From Erythrocercus mccallii (lineage: Eukaryota; Chordata; Aves; Passeriformes; Dicruridae): 64,000 bases of DNA. The DNA lies in NCBI GenBank assembly GCA_013397435.1, contig VZRG01000302.1:493107-557106 (forward strand), read 5' to 3'. Every line of letters starts with the position of its first letter. The stretch's first letter is position 1. The notes under the pieces are model-generated. The model ran no database searches and was not told where the DNA came from. It saw only the letters and a program-made list of their open reading frames with translations. The position numbers and the translations under genes are program-made. Shown one piece after another: positions 12,301 to 26,000 of the stretch.

Positions 12301-13892
12301 GGAATGCACACAAAAAGTCTGAAATGTTCAATGTTTTCTGGGGGGAACAAAAGGGAGAGATACTGCTTTAAAGAATATATGAAAGTGTGTTTCATTAATA
12401 GCATTATGGGTTCTTAGATTTAAAGACTATTGACTCTTTCCAAAGGCTAAAAATCTGAGTTGTTTCCCAGCAGTGTAGGTCCAACATTTAGGTTTAGGAT
12501 ACATAAGAGATTTTCAAAGGTGAAAATTTGGAGTAGGAATATTGAAAACATAAAGGCTCTTGTTTTTTAACAGCTGTGTACACCCATCATGATGCTGTGC
12601 ATCTCACTTGTGTATAAAATAATCCAACCTTCAAGGGCAGAGAGTGTCTGTGCATAATGAGGGAGTGAATAAGGAGCAGAGACAGAATATCTGTGATTCC
12701 TTCCCAGCTCTGGAAGCACAAACATATTCACTCCATTGCACAGCATCAGAAGCGTCAAACCTGAATATCCTTACTCTGAAAGCATCCTGGAATTTAAAAA
12801 CTGAAGAAAGGGGAAAAGTGTATGGAAGGAAATATTTTTTTAATTACTGCAGTTTTAATTATTTCTGGTGGTTGCGACTAACCCTAGCAAATGCAATTTA
12901 GAAACATTTTCCCCTTTAACACATTGTTTAATGTTAATCTGCTATTCTCATCACTATATGGTGTTAGTGGATACATCATCCAGCATGTTTTATGGTACAT
13001 TTAAACCAGACATCTGGAGAAATAGCCATCAGAGTACTTATCTCAAACACCTAATGTAAAAACAGACTTAATAAAATGAGAACAAATAGCAGTGCTGGCA
13101 ATTACCCTTATCGTGTGTATTCTGGCAAGAAAGGTCAGAAGGTTGTTGGTCTGTATATCTATGAACTGATTTTCTCTAATACAGTTTCTCACCTGATTTC
13201 CCACAGGTTTTTAGAGGCTTTTTGTTTGAGGGAGCAGGAGGAGGAAAAGTTAAGTTAATCTACAATATGCTAGACAATAATCAAATAACTATTATAAGAA
13301 GCTGGTCCCCCTACCAGGTAGCCACTTACATTAACAAAGAAAAAATAACCTGTCAGAGTCTAGAAAAATAAAAGGTACGGTAATTTCACTGATATTACAG
13401 ATATGTACAGATGTCAACAGAGAAGTCACAGCAGTTTTACTATCACACCAAATTTAACTATGAATTTAATATTATTTTTTAATAGATCTATTCCAGAGAA
13501 CACTATTTTGTTGGGGTTTTTTTTCAGATAGGTTCAGAGCAGAGCTAATATGTGTTGTATGCAGCTCCAAGGATGCCAATACCCAATACTCCAGAAGTAT
13601 AATCAGATAGGAACTAAAGTAGTAAATACACAGAATTAGTTTAAATCATTACACAGGTAATTCTCCTTTTCTCACAGTTCAGAGCCATCTTTAGGGAATT
13701 TCTATGAAGATGGTGAAGGGGGGGGAAAATAAAATTGTTGGGGGAGGGGAATCTCAATCCATCCCCCTCATATCAGTTTGATGCTAGTGTCAGCAACAGA
13801 TACCCAGAGCATGGAGAGTCAGATAGCAGGTCAGCAGGAGCGCACCTGAAGTGCAGCACAGAGGAATTCCAGTCTTTCCAGCCACTAGGCTA
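9373..13892. other. AT-rich unique sequence, no gene recognised
   Basis: No recognisable exon, tRNA or repeat end. The longest open frames are 60-85 codons and of low complexity or random composition. A G-rich stretch near 13718-13748 precedes the CR1 element. The CR1 5' end may begin up to about 100 bases earlier than the next entry states. Confidence 0.55.
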
Positions 13893-15130
13893 CCTTATGG
13901 GGGCCCCTCAAATGCCTCTATGTAAGTGAATGTAGCCTGAGAATCAAAGAAGGGGAGTTAAAGATGTGCATAGGTTTGCAGGGCTGTGATCTTAGTGGCA
14001 TCACAGACATGGTGGGATGGATCTTTGACTGGCAAGTAGGAATGGAAGGATACAGGCTCTTCAGGAAGGACAGGCAAGGGACATGAGGAGCAGGCATCAT
14101 CCTCTGTGTCAATGACCAGCTGACATGCATGGAACTCTGTCTGGGGGTGGATGAGGAGCCATTGAGAGTTTATGGGTTAGGATTAAAAGAAGGTCCATGA
14201 CAGGTGACAGAATAGTGAGGATCTGCTACAAGACACCTGACCAGGAAGACCAAGCGTAAGACCAAGGTAAGATCCTCTATAGACAGGAGCAGCCTCACAT
14301 TCACAAAACTTGACACTCCTGGGGGATTTCAACCACTCTGACATCTGTTGAAAGGACAATACAGTCAGGTGCAAGCAATCCAGGATACTACCAGATTGCC
14401 GTGATAATAACTTCCTTCTCCAAGTAACAGATGATCCAGCAAGGAGAGGTGTTATGCTGGACCAACAAGGGGGATGTGAAACTCGAGGGCAGCCTTGAGT
14501 GCAGTGACCATGGACTTCAAGTGGAGTTCAAGTTCTTTAAGGCAGCAAGGAGGGCACATGGGAAGCTCACTACTCTGGATTTCAGAAGAGTAGACTACTT
14601 CTTCAGGGATCTTCTTGACAGAGTATGGTCAAAGAAAGCTTGTTAATATTCAGGGACCAGATTTTCCTGACTTAGGAATAATACATGCCAACAAAGAGGA
14701 AGTCATGCAAAAATGCCAGGAAGTCTGCTTGAATAAGCAAGGAGGTCCTGGGCAAACTCAAAAAAATAAGCCTTTTTTTTTTTAAGGAAAGAAGGAAGAA
14801 ATTAGGACAGGTAGCCTAGGAGGAATACAGAGAGATTTTCTGAACAGCCAGGAATCTGGTTAGGAAGGTCAAAGCCCTGATGGAATTAAATCTGTCCAGG
14901 GACATCCAGGGCAACAAGAAAAGCTTCTCCAGGTGCATCAGTGATGAAAAGAAGGATAGGGAAAATGTGGTTCCTCTCTGGAAGGAAACAGGAGATGCTA
15001 AACCAGCATACAGAGAAGGCTGAGGTACGCAATGACTTTTTTGCATTCCTCACCTGCAAGTGCTCCAGCCACAGTGGCCAAGGAGCAGAAGGCAAAGGCA
15101 GAATAGAGAACTGCTCTCTGACCTTGTAAG
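13893..15130 (+). pseudogene. CR1 LINE 5' part with endonuclease region, decayed
   Basis: The sequence follows avian CR1 ORF2 from its start through the apurinic-type endonuclease domain. A clear landmark is the LGDFNH motif (14319-14336), where the Asp and Asn are endonuclease active-site residues in this family. Further blocks match the region after the endonuclease: 'gagtgcagtgaccatg', 'caacaaagaggaagtc' and 'agaaaagcttctccaggt'. Stops and frameshifts break the frame many times, so no protein is made. The reverse transcriptase domain that should follow is absent; the sequence jumps to the CR1 tail near 15160. Confidence 0.85.
14654..14724 (+). repeat. Donor arm of a 71-bp inverted repeat
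   Basis: Part of the CR1 copy. It recurs in reverse complement at 16539-16609 with only two adjacent mismatches (69 of 71 identical). It differs from the CR1 sequence I remember at several positions shared by both arms, so the second copy was made from this one. Confidence 0.9.
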
Positions 15131-15159
15131 GAGTCTGAGAGTGCACAGGAGTTAAGGCA

Positions 15160-15390
15160 GTGAAAGAGGGCTTTAAACTGAAGACATTAAGAAGAAATTA
15201 CTTACTGAGGATGGAAAAACACTGAAACACGCTGCCCAGAGAAGTTGTGGATGCCCCATCCCTGGAAATATTCAGTGGGACTTTGAGCAACCTGGTCTAG
15301 TGGAAGATGTCCCTGACCATGGCAGGGGGTTGGAAAAAGATGATCTTTACGATCCCTTCTGGAATGACCCAAGCCATTCCAAAGTTCTAA
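15160..15390 (+). mobile_element. CR1 LINE 3' tail
   Basis: Matches the avian CR1 3' end: 'gggctttaaactgaag', 'cattaagaagaaatt', 'gatgccccatccctgga', 'caacctggtctagtgg', then 'catggcagggggttgga' and a degenerate 'atgatctttacgatccctt'. It lies in the same orientation right after the endonuclease part. The two are best read as one insertion that lost the reverse transcriptase region by internal deletion, or as two adjacent insertions of related CR1s. Confidence 0.88.
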
Positions 15391-16491
15391 ATCCTTTTCC
15401 TAAAAATTAAAGGAGTGTAATTTTTTCCAGGATGACTGTAAAGAAATTAATTTTGATTAATTCAGGCATGAACAGAATGCTTGCAAGTTGCAAAACTATT
15501 TTTTCTTACATAAGCACTTTAATTCTGGAATAAGAATGCCCTTCTTCTCTTTGCTATTAATCCAGGATCTGTGTGGACAATTAATCCAGGACAGCTATCA
15601 TGGTTAATTTCCCCTGGTAGATATGCCCCAAACAAAGAAAATTATCTTTTCTTATAAATTGTAGACAAACAGATAGATAATAGATGCTTTCCTCATATAC
15701 TATATCTAAGAAAACTTAAGCTCTCCCCCTAATTCATCTTTATTTCTCTCTAGAATCCATCTAGAGTACAAATACTTATCTGCATTCATGCACATATTTC
15801 CTTTTTTTTTTTTAAACAATACTACAAACACTGCAGTGCATCATCATATTGCACAGGCCAAGAAATATCTTATGGTTCTAGGAAGATGAAAACTAATTCA
15901 TAGATATTGCAGCAGACTGACCTACAGGTACACAAGCCTTAATTGCCAGTTTGATGAATATGTTAGTGAAATTAAAAAAACCCAAAGCATAAATCCCATC
16001 TCAGATGAACTTCATATAGCACCTACACGATTCTGAAATTACATCCTAAAATGGACTGGAATTTCACTAATGGTTTTTTGAAACTTATAATCTATTTTAA
16101 TATCCTTTTACACAAACAAAGCAAAACCAGGCTGCTATTACAGAGCAGCCTTACTCAGACTATATTTGTGTTTCTTGACTATTTTTTTCCTTGATTTTAC
16201 AGAGAAGAGGCAAAGAAATTAGATTAAATTTAGGGAGTATTCTCATTGTTGCAAGGAAACATCCTGGAGGAGGAATGAGCTATTAACATTCTCTCTTCAA
16301 GCAAGAAGCTGTCCCAGGAGATACATAAGAAAAAAGAAATAACAAAGACTGAAAAACAAATTGATAAAACTAGACATGACTGCAGACCTGAAAACAGCTT
16401 TTCACACCTTCACAATTACTGTTTGAATTGAACAGTTTAGATTTGCAAACCGATGGAAAAATCCACTCTTTTCTTAAAAAATCCTTGTGAA

Positions 16492-16540
16492 AAACACATT
16501 TCACATTAACACATAACATTAACACATAAACACATTTCAC
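16492..16540 (+). repeat. Short nested direct repeats at a rearrangement junction
   Basis: The 13-mer AAACACATTTCAC occurs at 16492-16504 and 16528-16540. The 13-mer CATTAACACATAA occurs in tandem at 16504-16516 and 16517-16529. The block abuts the inverted CR1 copy that starts at 16539. Such patchwork of short local copies is typical of templated repair. Confidence 0.9.
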
Positions 16541-16609
16541 TTCCTGGCATTTTTGCATGACTTCCTCTTTGTTGGCATGTATTACCCCTAAGTCAGGAAA
16601 ATCTGGTCC
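16539..16609 (-). repeat. Inverted 71-bp copy of CR1 sequence
   Basis: Reverse complement of 14654-14724 with two mismatches. No other CR1 sequence flanks it on either side, so it is not an independent LINE insertion, which would normally include the CR1 3' end. A local copying event from the CR1 1.9 kb upstream explains it best. Confidence 0.88.
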
Positions 16610-19600
16610 AATTTTAAAATAAATACCAATACTTATATTTACTCTGCAAAATCAAATCTTGTGTAATATTAAGGAGTGTTGAGGGGACAAACCACAACAG
16701 AATTTGAAACCTTGCTTTTAATACTTAAGCTGGGATTCAATGTTTCAGTGCTCCCAAGTTAGGTTTCCAATGTTTTGTATAGGATTAGACTGCAAATCAG
16801 CCAAGTATGTTAATTAGCTTCTCCTCTAACCTGGTTTATACCAATTCCATGTATCAGTACTCTTTGGCCTGATTTATTTATCTCACATGAATCCTATTTA
16901 CAACAGTCAACAGTCTAATTAATTACACAGAGGATCAGCAACATTGTAGATGATTATACATACAGATGTATTTAAACATACACACCATTATAGCAAATTT
17001 AGGAAATGAAAGAGCTTGGAGCTATCAAATCCTTTAGCAGACATAAAAATGCAAATATTTAATGAAAAATATTTAAAACCAAGCAGTGATTAAACCATAT
17101 TGGGATTTGTCCTTGGTGAAACCTGCTGCTGCAGACACCCTGCTATAATTCTTTTTTTTTTCCTCTCCTCACTGCAGGCTGCTGTTGATGTGTAGGTTCA
17201 AGTCATAAGCTTCAGCATCATTATGAATATTTCCCTTCTCACAAAGGACACCCTCATGCAAGAAATCTTCTCAACATCCCAAAATATTACAAAGAAACAA
17301 TAATTATGGGTAATTACTCACTCCCAGTACACTTATTTGTGGTTTACAATTTCAAAAGAGTGAATTGAAGACAGGTGCATAAAATAGGCTTAATGAGAAC
17401 ATCAGAAAATAGTTGCTTTAGCTGTAAATTACTACTTTTACATTATATATTTTATTTTTAGGAGAAATTGTGTTGCTTGTAAAAGATCTTAATTTAGTAG
17501 GGCTAGGAACTGAGTTCTTTTATTTCACCCCAGAAAAGGCATAACATAGTACCAGTGGTACTGAAAGCTTGCTAATGACATAATACTCACTAATACCTGG
17601 TGAGGTAGAGTAATATGGCTTGGCACTAGCGGTAACAAGTACCAAGTCCCACTGACTCTCTCAGGGAGTTTTATTCACCTTCTGTATTTAGTGCTTGCTT
17701 TTACAATGCAAACTACACCATTTCTCCTACTGTGATTATTTTTCCCTCCCTAACTGAGGAACTGTTCTTTGCCCTGCCTTTCCTTTTGGTCTTTTCTTCC
17801 AAGCAGGGACATCATCCTCTTCTGCTTTTTCCTTCTGAGAAAATCCTTCATTTAGTATTAAGTTTCTGCCTTTCTCCTGGCTCAGACAGAGGTTTCCCTC
17901 TTTTATGATATATCATTTTCCTCTCTATTTCATGGTCTCTATATATGCTGGTGTTTTTTCTCAAGGCTCCCACCTATAAGCTCTTCTTTTTTGACCTAGC
18001 AAGGGGCACAGCCTTCGGACTGCATACCCATATCTTCTTCTCCTCACTAGCATGGAGCATAAAGTATTGATGTAGAATGAAGTGATTCCCCTCTCTCCTG
18101 CCGTTGTTATGCCTCATTTTGCTGGGAGTTTCTATCAGCTAGATGCTAGATCAGACAACATGAGACAAGAGACAGCAGCTGAAAGCAAAAAAGATTTAAC
18201 TGTGATGGGAGGCTTGCCTTTTAGCTGCAGATAATTTTTCCTTGCTTTTCTCATTCTCCTGCTTGAGCACTTCTGTACCTCAGGTCAGATTTGCAGATGC
18301 AAAAACCTAACCTTTATCACTGAGCAAAAGCCCGAGACAAAGGCATTCTCTTTGCCTTCCAAGGATAGAAATGTATTTTGATCACAGTTAATCTGAGCCT
18401 GACTCAAAAACACTCCTCAAAAGATAGAAAACTCTCCTATTTTATCAGTCATACTGAATATCTCTTAATTTTGTTTCCTTTTGCTTAAGTAGTTAGTAAT
18501 AACATAGATTAACTTTGCCTTCGGGGAAAGTATTAACACCTTCAGAAATCATTGTGAAATCATTGCATAGCTGCATGCCAGCTTAGTTTCCTGAAGGTCC
18601 CAAGACTAACCCCTAAGGCAATGCCAAAGTATCCTAAGATGCAGGAAGTACTGTCTGAAAGTCCCTGGCTTGTGTACTGGCGTTGACCTGGGAGACCAGA
18701 ACAACACTATCTGGTCCTCAGGTTTATGAAGGTACAAAATGACCCTTGATTAAAACAAAGCAAGAAATTACCAGGAAAATTATGGTGAACTGCAGACTGG
18801 TTTCGTACCTCCAGCTGTGGCCCACACACTCCCAGTTACTTGGTGTAGCTGGAAGGCTTCCCCATTAATGCTGATGATGGATTATCATCAAAGCTTCCTG
18901 TAAACACAGGATATGTGTAGATATGTATGAGTGTCTGCATGTGTTATTTTTTTCCTTAGCTAGATTCTCTCTCAGAACAGTAAGCACTTGAGGTTTGGTT
19001 TCATCACAATGCACTTTTCTGCCTATCTACAATCACAATACATCTGAACCCCATTAGTTAGATTTAGGATGTACTTTTCCCAATTTGCCATACAGAGCTG
19101 ATATCACTTCAACATTTTTGTCCCTCAGCATAAGTAGCAACAAATAATGTCCTCAAAACAATAGGTAGCATTTCTTAAATCTTTATACATAATTGAAATT
19201 TCTAGTATTTTTTAAATTGTATTTTCTCCAGACGTAAAATTGGTGGTAGATTTTAAAGAGTCTATCTTACATTCAATATTTGATAGATCCTCATTGCTGG
19301 CGGCAAGAACTGTCTCTTTGCCTTGTATATACTCAGGCTTAAGTAATATCTTTCTAATTGCTTTTTCTCTCTAATTTAACAGTAAATGAGGAAAAGTTGT
19401 GAAATTTTGGAATATAATTTCCTATCCTAATTTCTTATGGCCAGCATCTTCCGGCTTACAGATTTCTGACTGACCAATAGTTTGAATGTGTTAAAAATTC
19501 TCATTGCAAAAAATAAGGAAGACAGAAATGAATATGGTGTTCCCAGCAGTTTCCTAGACTAATCTGGGAGGAAAAGTGTGTCTAATATACTTCTTGGCAT

Positions 19601-22322
19601 AGTATCTCTTTACTAAACACATATTCTTTCTCTAGTTCCCTAGCAAAAGCAAGCCAAATCCAAATTCTTTGCAACAACTCTTCAGAATGCATTTTCCAGA
19701 TGTCATTGTCACTTGCTCCTGGTTTCTTCCATCAGTTGTCACAGGTATGCTGGAAATGTGTCTTGTCCAGAAGGTTTATGCATACCTTGAAAAGGACATA
19801 AAAGTCTGAAGCATTGGGATTGTCCCAGCATGTTCCAGAGGACCCCTTAATGCAGCTGTTAATACTCAGGAGTGTGCCATGGCATCTCAGCCCAAAGGAC
19901 ATCGGATGTGAGCAGTGTGCCCTCTGGTGCCTTGCAAAAGGGCGAGCCAACACCTGGCTTCTCTGCCCACTGCTGAGGTGCAGAAAGGCAGAGCTTGATT
20001 GTTTGAACATGTATGGCATCATGTTTTACTGCCTAGTTTACTTTACTGTGATAAGGACATTTTTGTTTTTTCAATCTTTAGTACCATGGGACCATAAGGA
20101 GAGAGAATTTCCCATAAGGAAGGACAATGATTATCAGCACAATAAAAATTAACACTAAATTCTGTACAATGGTCTCTAATCTGTCCTTCTGTATGTTGTG
20201 GCCTATTACATGTCATTCCAGTAGTGTGTAAAAAGCTCATAGGTTGTAGCTTTACATTTTCAACAGAAAGCCGTGTTGTGGGTCACTGAGATTAGTGGCT
20301 GAGGTCTCACTGCTACCCAGGATGGACAAGGAGAGGGATGCTTTCAGAGAAATGCCCCCATAGCCATGTCTGAGCAAAGACACAAGAAGTAAAAAAGGGT
20401 TCTCCTGCTCCTTCAGCTTCCCAAAATACTCCTTCCCAGGCTTGACCTGGCCATCACACCTACCCAGATGCTGGGCAGATGCCCAGAGGGTGACTGTGAC
20501 CCCTGCAAAGCAGCAGCCTTTCCATTCAGGTCCTGCTTCTGGCATGGTAGGTTGAATAAAAAGCCATGCTTCACTGCAAAGGCACACCAGAACCCAAAGA
20601 ACAAAAATATGTAAAGAAATCAAATGAGGCCCAAGAGAAAAAATTTCCTTATTTACCTTTCAGGTGAGCACCTGAACCCAAATTTTTCAAAATTATTTTT
20701 GCATGTGAAGTTGTAAGCACTGGTGTCCTAAAGGAAGGGGGGAATATAGGGTCATGCATCCCAGATCCCAAGGCCAGGAATAAACACTGCAGCACACCTC
20801 TGCTCCTTCATAAAAAAGTCAGAGCCAGGCATTTTAAAATTTGGTATTTTATTAGATGACCAAATTTAAATAGCAGCTTGAGCTTGAAGTAGTCATGTAC
20901 AGGAAAAAATTGAATTAATTTATTTCTTTCTTTCTCTTCTCTGTGACACTCAAGTTTTGTTTCAAATAGGATTATTTTGTCATTCAAGATTCAAGGTTAA
21001 CATTTGCTGCTATTTATGACTCTAAAATCCTTCAAACCAGTAAACTATCACAGTAATTCCAGAAATATAATGAAAAAACTGAACTGAGAATCGAGAATCC
21101 TGTGGGCCACAAGGAATGGAATATATTAACATTCACCTCTAAATGCTTTTCTCAGTTGCTTATATATTAAAATATAATAATAACATTAAAAAAACCCTCC
21201 TTGAAGCATCTATGTGATTGCATGTTTGTCTCCTTTTGAGAAACACAAATTACTCTTTATATTTCTTCTCTGTGAGGATTTGCAGCATAACAAAAGCCTA
21301 GTAAACAGTGATGAATGGCTCTTCCTCCTCACTGGGGGAGCAGCTCTGGAGTGCCCACATGCTAATCCTGCCCTTACCTGGCTGAAAGATAAGTCAGAGG
21401 GTGAAATTTTCTCACTTTCAACTCCTCCTCTAGCTGAATGAGTCAATTCTGTTCACATGTGTGTTAAAGTATTTTGTTTTCCTCTTTCATTTTTTGCCTT
21501 TGAAGAGAGCGTAAATTGCAATAGCCCAGCCTATTATTAAGACCTGAAGAGAAAATGTTTAAATTAAGGATTGTACAAACATTCAAGCAGCAATGTAATA
21601 AGCTCCATTTGGGAGGCAACGTAGCAAGTTTTGTATTTTTTATGTAGTTCATTACTTAAAACTAAATAACAATTGCTAGTTTTATTGCTGCTGTTTCACA
21701 AATGCTGGGATTTTCACTGTTGGTGTTGAAATCCAGTATGATCTCAACTTTTTTCTTGACATTTTACTCTACTAGTTTAATATTGATCATTGGATACATA
21801 CTGTAATCTCTGCTTTCTGCAAGCTATAACAGACCAAGAAAACACAAAAAAAAAATCCTCTGGAATACGTCTAGACACACTAGTTTTTATTGTAATATAA
21901 GGCTTGCATCTGAGACTACCACTTCATCCCCCTGGTTTTATTCTCTTTTTAACTTGAATGAATTACTTAATGATGGGAGGCAAACCTTTGCTAAAAGGCA
22001 ATGTGGTGAGACCAAAATTCCAGCAAACTGTACTTATTTCTGAAAAGGACTGTAGAAGGAAGTGCCATCTTCCAAAGCTGCTATTTTGAAATATGTTAGA
22101 GTACAGGACAAATTTTATCACCCACTCATTTGTCTGTCTGTACATTTCTATCTGTCTATTTACCTCTCAGAAGCTCATTTCAGTCCAGTCCTCAGAGAGA
22201 AAATAACATTTTCCCTTAGAAGTGTTTTTTTGCACCAAACACTTGTCACAGCCTCAAATACTTAAACAAAGCCTCTGACAGAGATTAAGTATTATTTTGG
22301 CTTGGGTTATTAAATGGTATGC

Positions 22323-23082
22323 TGTTATAAATGAAAAATCATAAAAACAATTTTTAATAAAAATAATAAATTTATTGATTACAAAATGGATAAAATTTGA
22401 AAAAGGAAAAGCCACGAGCCAAAGTCCAAAGTGCCGACCTAGGACACGGCACTGGTGGAACAGAGCGATCTGATCTCTCTGTGCAATCCCTCTCAGTTCC
22501 ATGAACTGCCTTTTGTGGTTTGTGTTTTTATAGTCTCTGGTGGCCTCTGGCGAGGGCGCACAATGGGAGAATACAGTTTCTTTTGATAGGATAAAGGTTT
22601 CCTTGAATGAAACAATGTAGTTTCTGATGCGGCTGGGTGGTTTCCTGGTTTGGAATAAAAGCAGTGCTGGCTCCTTGATGGTTCTTCATTCAGTTGAGAA
22701 GAAACTGTACTTGAACCTAAAAAGGGGGTTATGGTTTCTTGATGACCAGTGATGTCAGAGTTATTTTCAGTGTTGAGAGATGAATGTGCAATCTGGCTGA
22801 AAAGGGTTGTTCTGGGAAATGGCACTTCAGTTTGTGATAAGGTGATGGTGGCTTCTTCACACCTTCTGCTCTATGAATGGTGAGGTCATTGCCATGTGGG
22901 GAACAAGAGCTCCGCTCTTATCTCTGGAATGTGGGTGGAAACCTCCACCCTGAGTGCAGTTTCTGAGACAGTGGCTTTTGCCTGGAAAAACTTTGCTTTA
23001 TAGAATTCCTGAATTTAAATTACAGTGATATATATTCATAAAACATTCCAGCATGAATTATTCTTTACATTCATCTATAACA
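22323..23082 (-). mobile_element. Solo LTR, main LTR group (TGTTATA...TATAACA), 5-bp repeat flanks
   Basis: On the minus strand it starts TGTTATAGATG and ends CATTTATAACA. It is flanked by TATGC at 22318-22322 and 23083-23087. The TATA box (CTATAAAAAC, minus) is at 22524-22533 and the poly(A) signal (TTTATT on plus, AATAAA on minus) at 22371-22376. Between them lie the two R-region inverted repeats: arms 22492-22500 with 22457-22465, and 22447-22453 with 22430-22436. It belongs to the same group as the LTRs at 49-59 kb. A 110-codon frame inside (22493-22825, minus) is incidental. Confidence 0.9.
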
Positions 23083-26000
23083 TATGCCATGAATGGCTGC
23101 GTGGTATAGCCTCTCTTTCATGCAAGATGCTGCAGGTGACCCAAGGACAGTTCGTGCCTTTTATGAATGTCATGTAGGTGTAAAAGTGAAACTTCAGCAC
23201 ACGCCAAACTAGCCAGTGGACTGGAAGAGAAGAAAATATTTCAGGATCTCTGTTGCCTTCTTGTTGGCTGGGACTGTAGGTAAGACATGAGACATGCACA
23301 GGAAAGTTTGGGGTATGTTTGGGTGCAGAACTTGGCAGGACACCCAGGGACAGATGGTGCCAGGAGGTGCCCAGAAGTAACACTTATTTAATGTCAATTA
23401 CTTAGCAAGAAGGAGATAGCTTTTTTTGGGGTGGTTTACTCAGAAGTGAGAATTCTTGAAACCACACAACTTTGAGCAAATATTTCAGGCTTGTGGAGTC
23501 TCTCCTACCATTTTTATCTCCTTTTTGAAATCTCATAACTGTTAATCCCATAAATCTTCTGAAAAAGAAAAGGAAGGTCTGTTTGTTTTTCCAAAACTAC
23601 TTTTTTTCAAATGTTGCACTAGCAAAATTTCTTAGAAGATGTTCCTTTCCTGAAGGCTGCAGTGGAAAGCACCCTAAGAAAGCATTGTTTGATGTGGTAC
23701 AAGAGATCGTGGTTTGGGAACTACTAGAAAAAGTGATTTTAGGATTTAGTAAAGTAAGTGATTTTTTCTAGCTAAAAGGCAAGCAGGCCAAGAGAGAGAA
23801 CCAGTGCTTCTCTGCCCTAGGAACAGCAAACTCATTACTCAGGATTTCTCTGGACTGGAAATCACTTTAAAAATGCAAAATGCCTTGGCACAGTCCCAGA
23901 ACAGAACAATTCTTGCTGAGAGGAGCTACCAACTTGCTTTGTGAAAAAGAACTTGACATTTGGGATAGTCCATAAACACCAAGAAGAATAAGTTGGGAGT
24001 GCAATCAAAAGCACAAACCCATTCTTGTGAAGTACAGATGGGGCCTACAGAAATACCAAACCAGAAGGATTGAATAAGTAAGTTACTCCTCCCTCTACCC
24101 TATCCTCTGCTATCTGTCTCTGTTTTTAACCATCCTGAGCTTTAGAAATGTCAGCTTACTTAATCTCTAAAACCATCTGTGTAGCTTTTCTCAGTGGTAT
24201 CCTTTCACTTACATTCTGTGTCATTCGTCTCTCTCTCTCTCCTGGTATTGATAATGTTGTTAGCAGCTTCTCTTGAAGTTTCCTGTGAGCATGCTTTGAA
24301 CGACAAAGAGGTCTAGAGGGAAAAACAGGCAAGGCAAAGCAAGTACAGGACCGACTTGTATAGCCTTGTGCATATTGAATAAATTTAGTTCTGTCTTGGT
24401 CTATTTTTTTTAGCAGCAAAATTTTTAACCACAGAGAATTTTGTAAGAATGGGCAACATCTGCCCCTCTGCCCTGCAGTGGGCTCCTCGGGGAGGACCTC
24501 AAGGCACTGTAAAAGTCTGGCTATTGTGATACCACTGTTATTTATGCAATTATTTGATAAAAGTCTCCATGATGCTTTCTCAAGCTGCATAAGAAAAAGG
24601 CCCTTTGGCTAATGACCTGAGACAGGGGATGTTCTTAAAATCATGGTGGTTGTCATTTTTTTCTTTTTTCTGAACAACAAATTAATTGTTTAGTTGTCAC
24701 ATAATCCTGATATTTAAATAATACTTCCTGATTAATAATAATTCCTTCCTTCCGCACTTGTCTCTGTGTCATCTTTTTTGCAAAGACTAAGTGTCCCAAA
24801 GGCACTTAACTGTAGCCCACAGTCTAAGGGCACTAAAATACCTTTATTTCCCCCACTCCTCCAGGAATCCGCACTAGCACTTTTCCTTGAAAATAGCACA
24901 TTTTGCTCTTTATGTCTCTCTGGTGCAGAAACTCTCCTGGTTGTATGAGGAGTGGTTAATTCCACAGTTAACCCCTCTCAATCTTTCTGCCATGGCAGAT
25001 GACCAGGCCCCAAGATCAGGAGGCCAGGGAATAGGGTGGTAAAGCAGCAGTCAGCTCTAAAAATATATTCTGTTTTGTTCTGTTCACACCATTCCATCCA
25101 GTCTGTATCATCAGCACAGTGACTCAACTCTTCCCAATCGATCTTCCTTCAGCCCTTGGCAAAATGAGACAACTGCAGTTGGCCCAGCAGCTGAGTCAGG
25201 GGTGTGCAGCCTCCTCCAGGGAGGCAGTAAAATGGGAATGGCAAAGCTGTCTAGAAGAATTGCTATGAATCTTTGGCACTGATAATCCCTGTTTCAAAGG
25301 ATTACAGAGGACAAGACCCCATCACAGGCTCTCATCCCAGCACTGGGAGTCTGTGCACACCCAGAGCTGGACTGTGCTGCCTGAGGTGCCGGCTGGGGAC
25401 AGGCAGCAGACGCAGGAATTCTGCCCAATGCCAAGCTTACAAACTTATCCTTCCATCCCTGTAGCACCAGCAGCTAGGACAGATGTTAACTGCTGGATGT
25501 GGATGTTGTTCCAAGCCAATCTCCTCGTTGCTCCTTGCAAGTGCGGAGTGTCACACTGTGTCTCAGCCTGTATTTTCCCTGCCAAGAAATAGATGTTTCT
25601 TTGAGGAACTAATAAACTAGCTGCTTTCTTTGTGTTCAGTTGGCTACATGCTGATGAACACATAGATGAGGAGAGATTTGACCAATGTTTTCTCCATCTT
25701 TGGTATTTCCAAGTGTCCTCTGATGTTCATGCTGACTGCTAGGAATCACAGGCTGGTTGGACAGGCCAAGGACTCCGCACACCCCCTCCTCTACATATCT
25801 CTTTCCATTTTTGCTCCAAGGTTTTTAATAAAATTTGGAAACTCCTTCTATCACATTGGCTAGGAAATACGATCATACTCATGTGAACGACTTACCACAA
25901 GGTCTTCAAACTCTTCTACCCAGGGAAGTCGAGGTTGGCTTTCAACATCAGGAAATCACAAAGGGTTTTCTGAGTCCCCTTTCACAGCAGCAGACACTTG

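Larger units (their letters stand above)
15391..22322. other. Unique sequence, no gene recognised
   Basis: Nearly 7 kb of mostly AT-rich DNA. Frames of 112 codons (19814-20152, plus) and 123 codons (20252-20623, minus) occur, but neither has a recognisable domain or supporting splice context. The only clear structure is the rearranged patch at 16492-16609. Confidence 0.55.

Noticed and set aside
24156..24590. 144-codon minus-strand frame
   Set aside because: No recognisable domain, splice context or composition bias. Frames of this length are expected by chance in 64 kb.
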